From positions 62,001-126,000 of the forward strand of contig JAJRPN010000019.1 in assembly GCA_024280755.1 (NCBI GenBank): 64,000 bases of DNA. The letters are read 5' to 3'. This DNA is from Planctomycetota bacterium. GTDB lineage: Bacteria > Planctomycetota > Phycisphaerae > Phycisphaerales > UBA1924. The notes beneath the pieces are model-generated. The model worked only from the letters and a program-made list of their open reading frames with translations, did no database searches and was not told the DNA's origin. Both the position numbers and the translations under genes were made by a program. Below, piece by piece: positions 63,590 to 64,000 of the stretch (position 1 is its first letter; each line of letters starts with the position of its first letter).

Positions 63590-64000
63590 ATGAATCTGAT
63601 CGATATTTTGAATCCACAGTGTATCTGCTCGCCGTTGCAATCGGTTGATAAGCAAGATGTGATCAACGAGCTTGTTGATGCGCTCGTTGCATCGGGTCAG
63701 GTGTCTGACTCTGATTCACTCAAGAGTGCAGTCTGGACACGAGAGCAGACCCGGACCACAGGGATCGGTCATGGACTGGCAATCCCTCACGGCAAATGTT
63801 CGAGCATGAAAGAACTGGCGATCGCTATCGGCAAGCCCGCAACGCCGATCGACTTTGAAGCGATTGATTCTCAACCTGTTCAGCTCATCGTGCTGCTCGC
63901 TTCGCCACCAGATAAAACCAGCGACCATATCCAAGCACTGGCCCATATCAGCCGAATGATGAATGACGCTGGGTTCCGCGACGAGATCTACAATACCGAG
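63590..64000 (+). CDS. PTS EIIA domain protein, fructose/mannitol or PtsN type (3' end outside window)
   Basis: 137 codons are present with no stop before the window end. GAGG at 63578 is 8 nt from ATG 63590. The domain begins NLIDILNPQCICSPLQS, and the phosphorylated histidine is in GIGHGLAIPHGK. The sequence fits EIIA(Fru/Ntr) domains, which accept phosphate from HPr for sugar uptake or regulate nitrogen and potassium responses. Which role applies cannot be decided without the missing end and neighbours. Confidence 0.85.
   Translation, partial: MNLIDILNPQCICSPLQSVDKQDVINELVDALVASGQVSDSDSLKSAVWTREQTRTTGIGHGLAIPHGKCSSMKELAIAIGKPATPIDFEAIDSQPVQLIVLLASPPDKTSDHIQALAHISRMMNDAGFRDEIYNTE

Overview
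The window looks like chromosome from a planctomycete of the class Phycisphaerae (order Phycisphaerales or close). The reasons are C-terminal 'GC-type' dockerin tails with NFFDISAFL repeats ending in AGC or AGCP (three genes), a tyrosine integrase with the NNMRASR variant of box II, LpxB (so a lipid A envelope), DUF1559-like pseudopilin architecture and a YdjY-like protein. No rRNA, CRISPR array or IS transposase was seen. Taxonomy is inferred from these traits only.

Region 1 (1-9,203) is an integrative element in tRNA-Phe(GAA). A 23-bp direct repeat (385-407 and 9129-9151) covers the 3' end of tRNA-Phe and bounds about 8.74 kb. Inside are a short ORF fused to the left att repeat, a large single-chain restriction-modification enzyme (MmeI/type IIG-like), an unrecognised 455-aa protein whose leader can fold so that its ribosome binding site is hidden, a tightly coupled set of two small HTH proteins, a winged-helix-like protein and a RepA-like primase/helicase ATPase, and the integrase. 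The integrase reading frame runs through the att core. In the excised circle it would continue in frame into the left-end ORF, so integration seems to swap the integrase C-terminus. The element also supplies a replacement terminator for tRNA-Phe, inside the integrase gene.

Region 2 (9,360-31,218) is mostly chromosomal housekeeping and envelope genes: an OppF-like ATPase, ThrE-like exporter, CYTH protein, LigA, FolD, TatA, tRNA-Met, an EF-hand protein, a lipoprotein, a two-partner secretion pair (TpsB then TpsA), ComB, GpmA, an aminopeptidase P, exonuclease III, a pseudopilin-like protein, a two-component pair of the NtrC type, and a dockerin-tailed secreted protein.

Region 3 (31,599-36,663, minus strand) is the most unusual chromosomal cluster. 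It is a compact operon of two WXG100-like small helical proteins, a coiled-coil protein, a 1,231-aa protein with a long coiled coil followed by three FtsK/EccC-like ATPase domains (only the middle one has a canonical Walker A), and a 91-aa protein. It resembles a stripped-down type VII secretion core without recognisable membrane parts.

Region 4 (36,755-64,000) holds tRNA-Ile2(CAU), map-trpA, a lipid kinase, a MATE exporter, another dockerin protein, carA divergent from priA, a YdjY-like protein, murD, an HtrA protease, panB, a circularly permuted D-amino-acid-oxidase-like gene with a premature stop, an ABC-F protein, two small membrane proteins, an enlarged alanine/glycine:sodium symporter, a PD-(D/E)XK-like protein, lpxB with a two-component pair whose regulator is a REC-XRE fusion, rsmB, and the start of a PTS EIIA gene cut by the window end.

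Two families of dispersed intergenic hairpins also occur: four copies of a 29-nt stem-loop with covarying stems, and two copies of a palindromic element of about 165 bp built on CGCCTCCCCCGGG arms.
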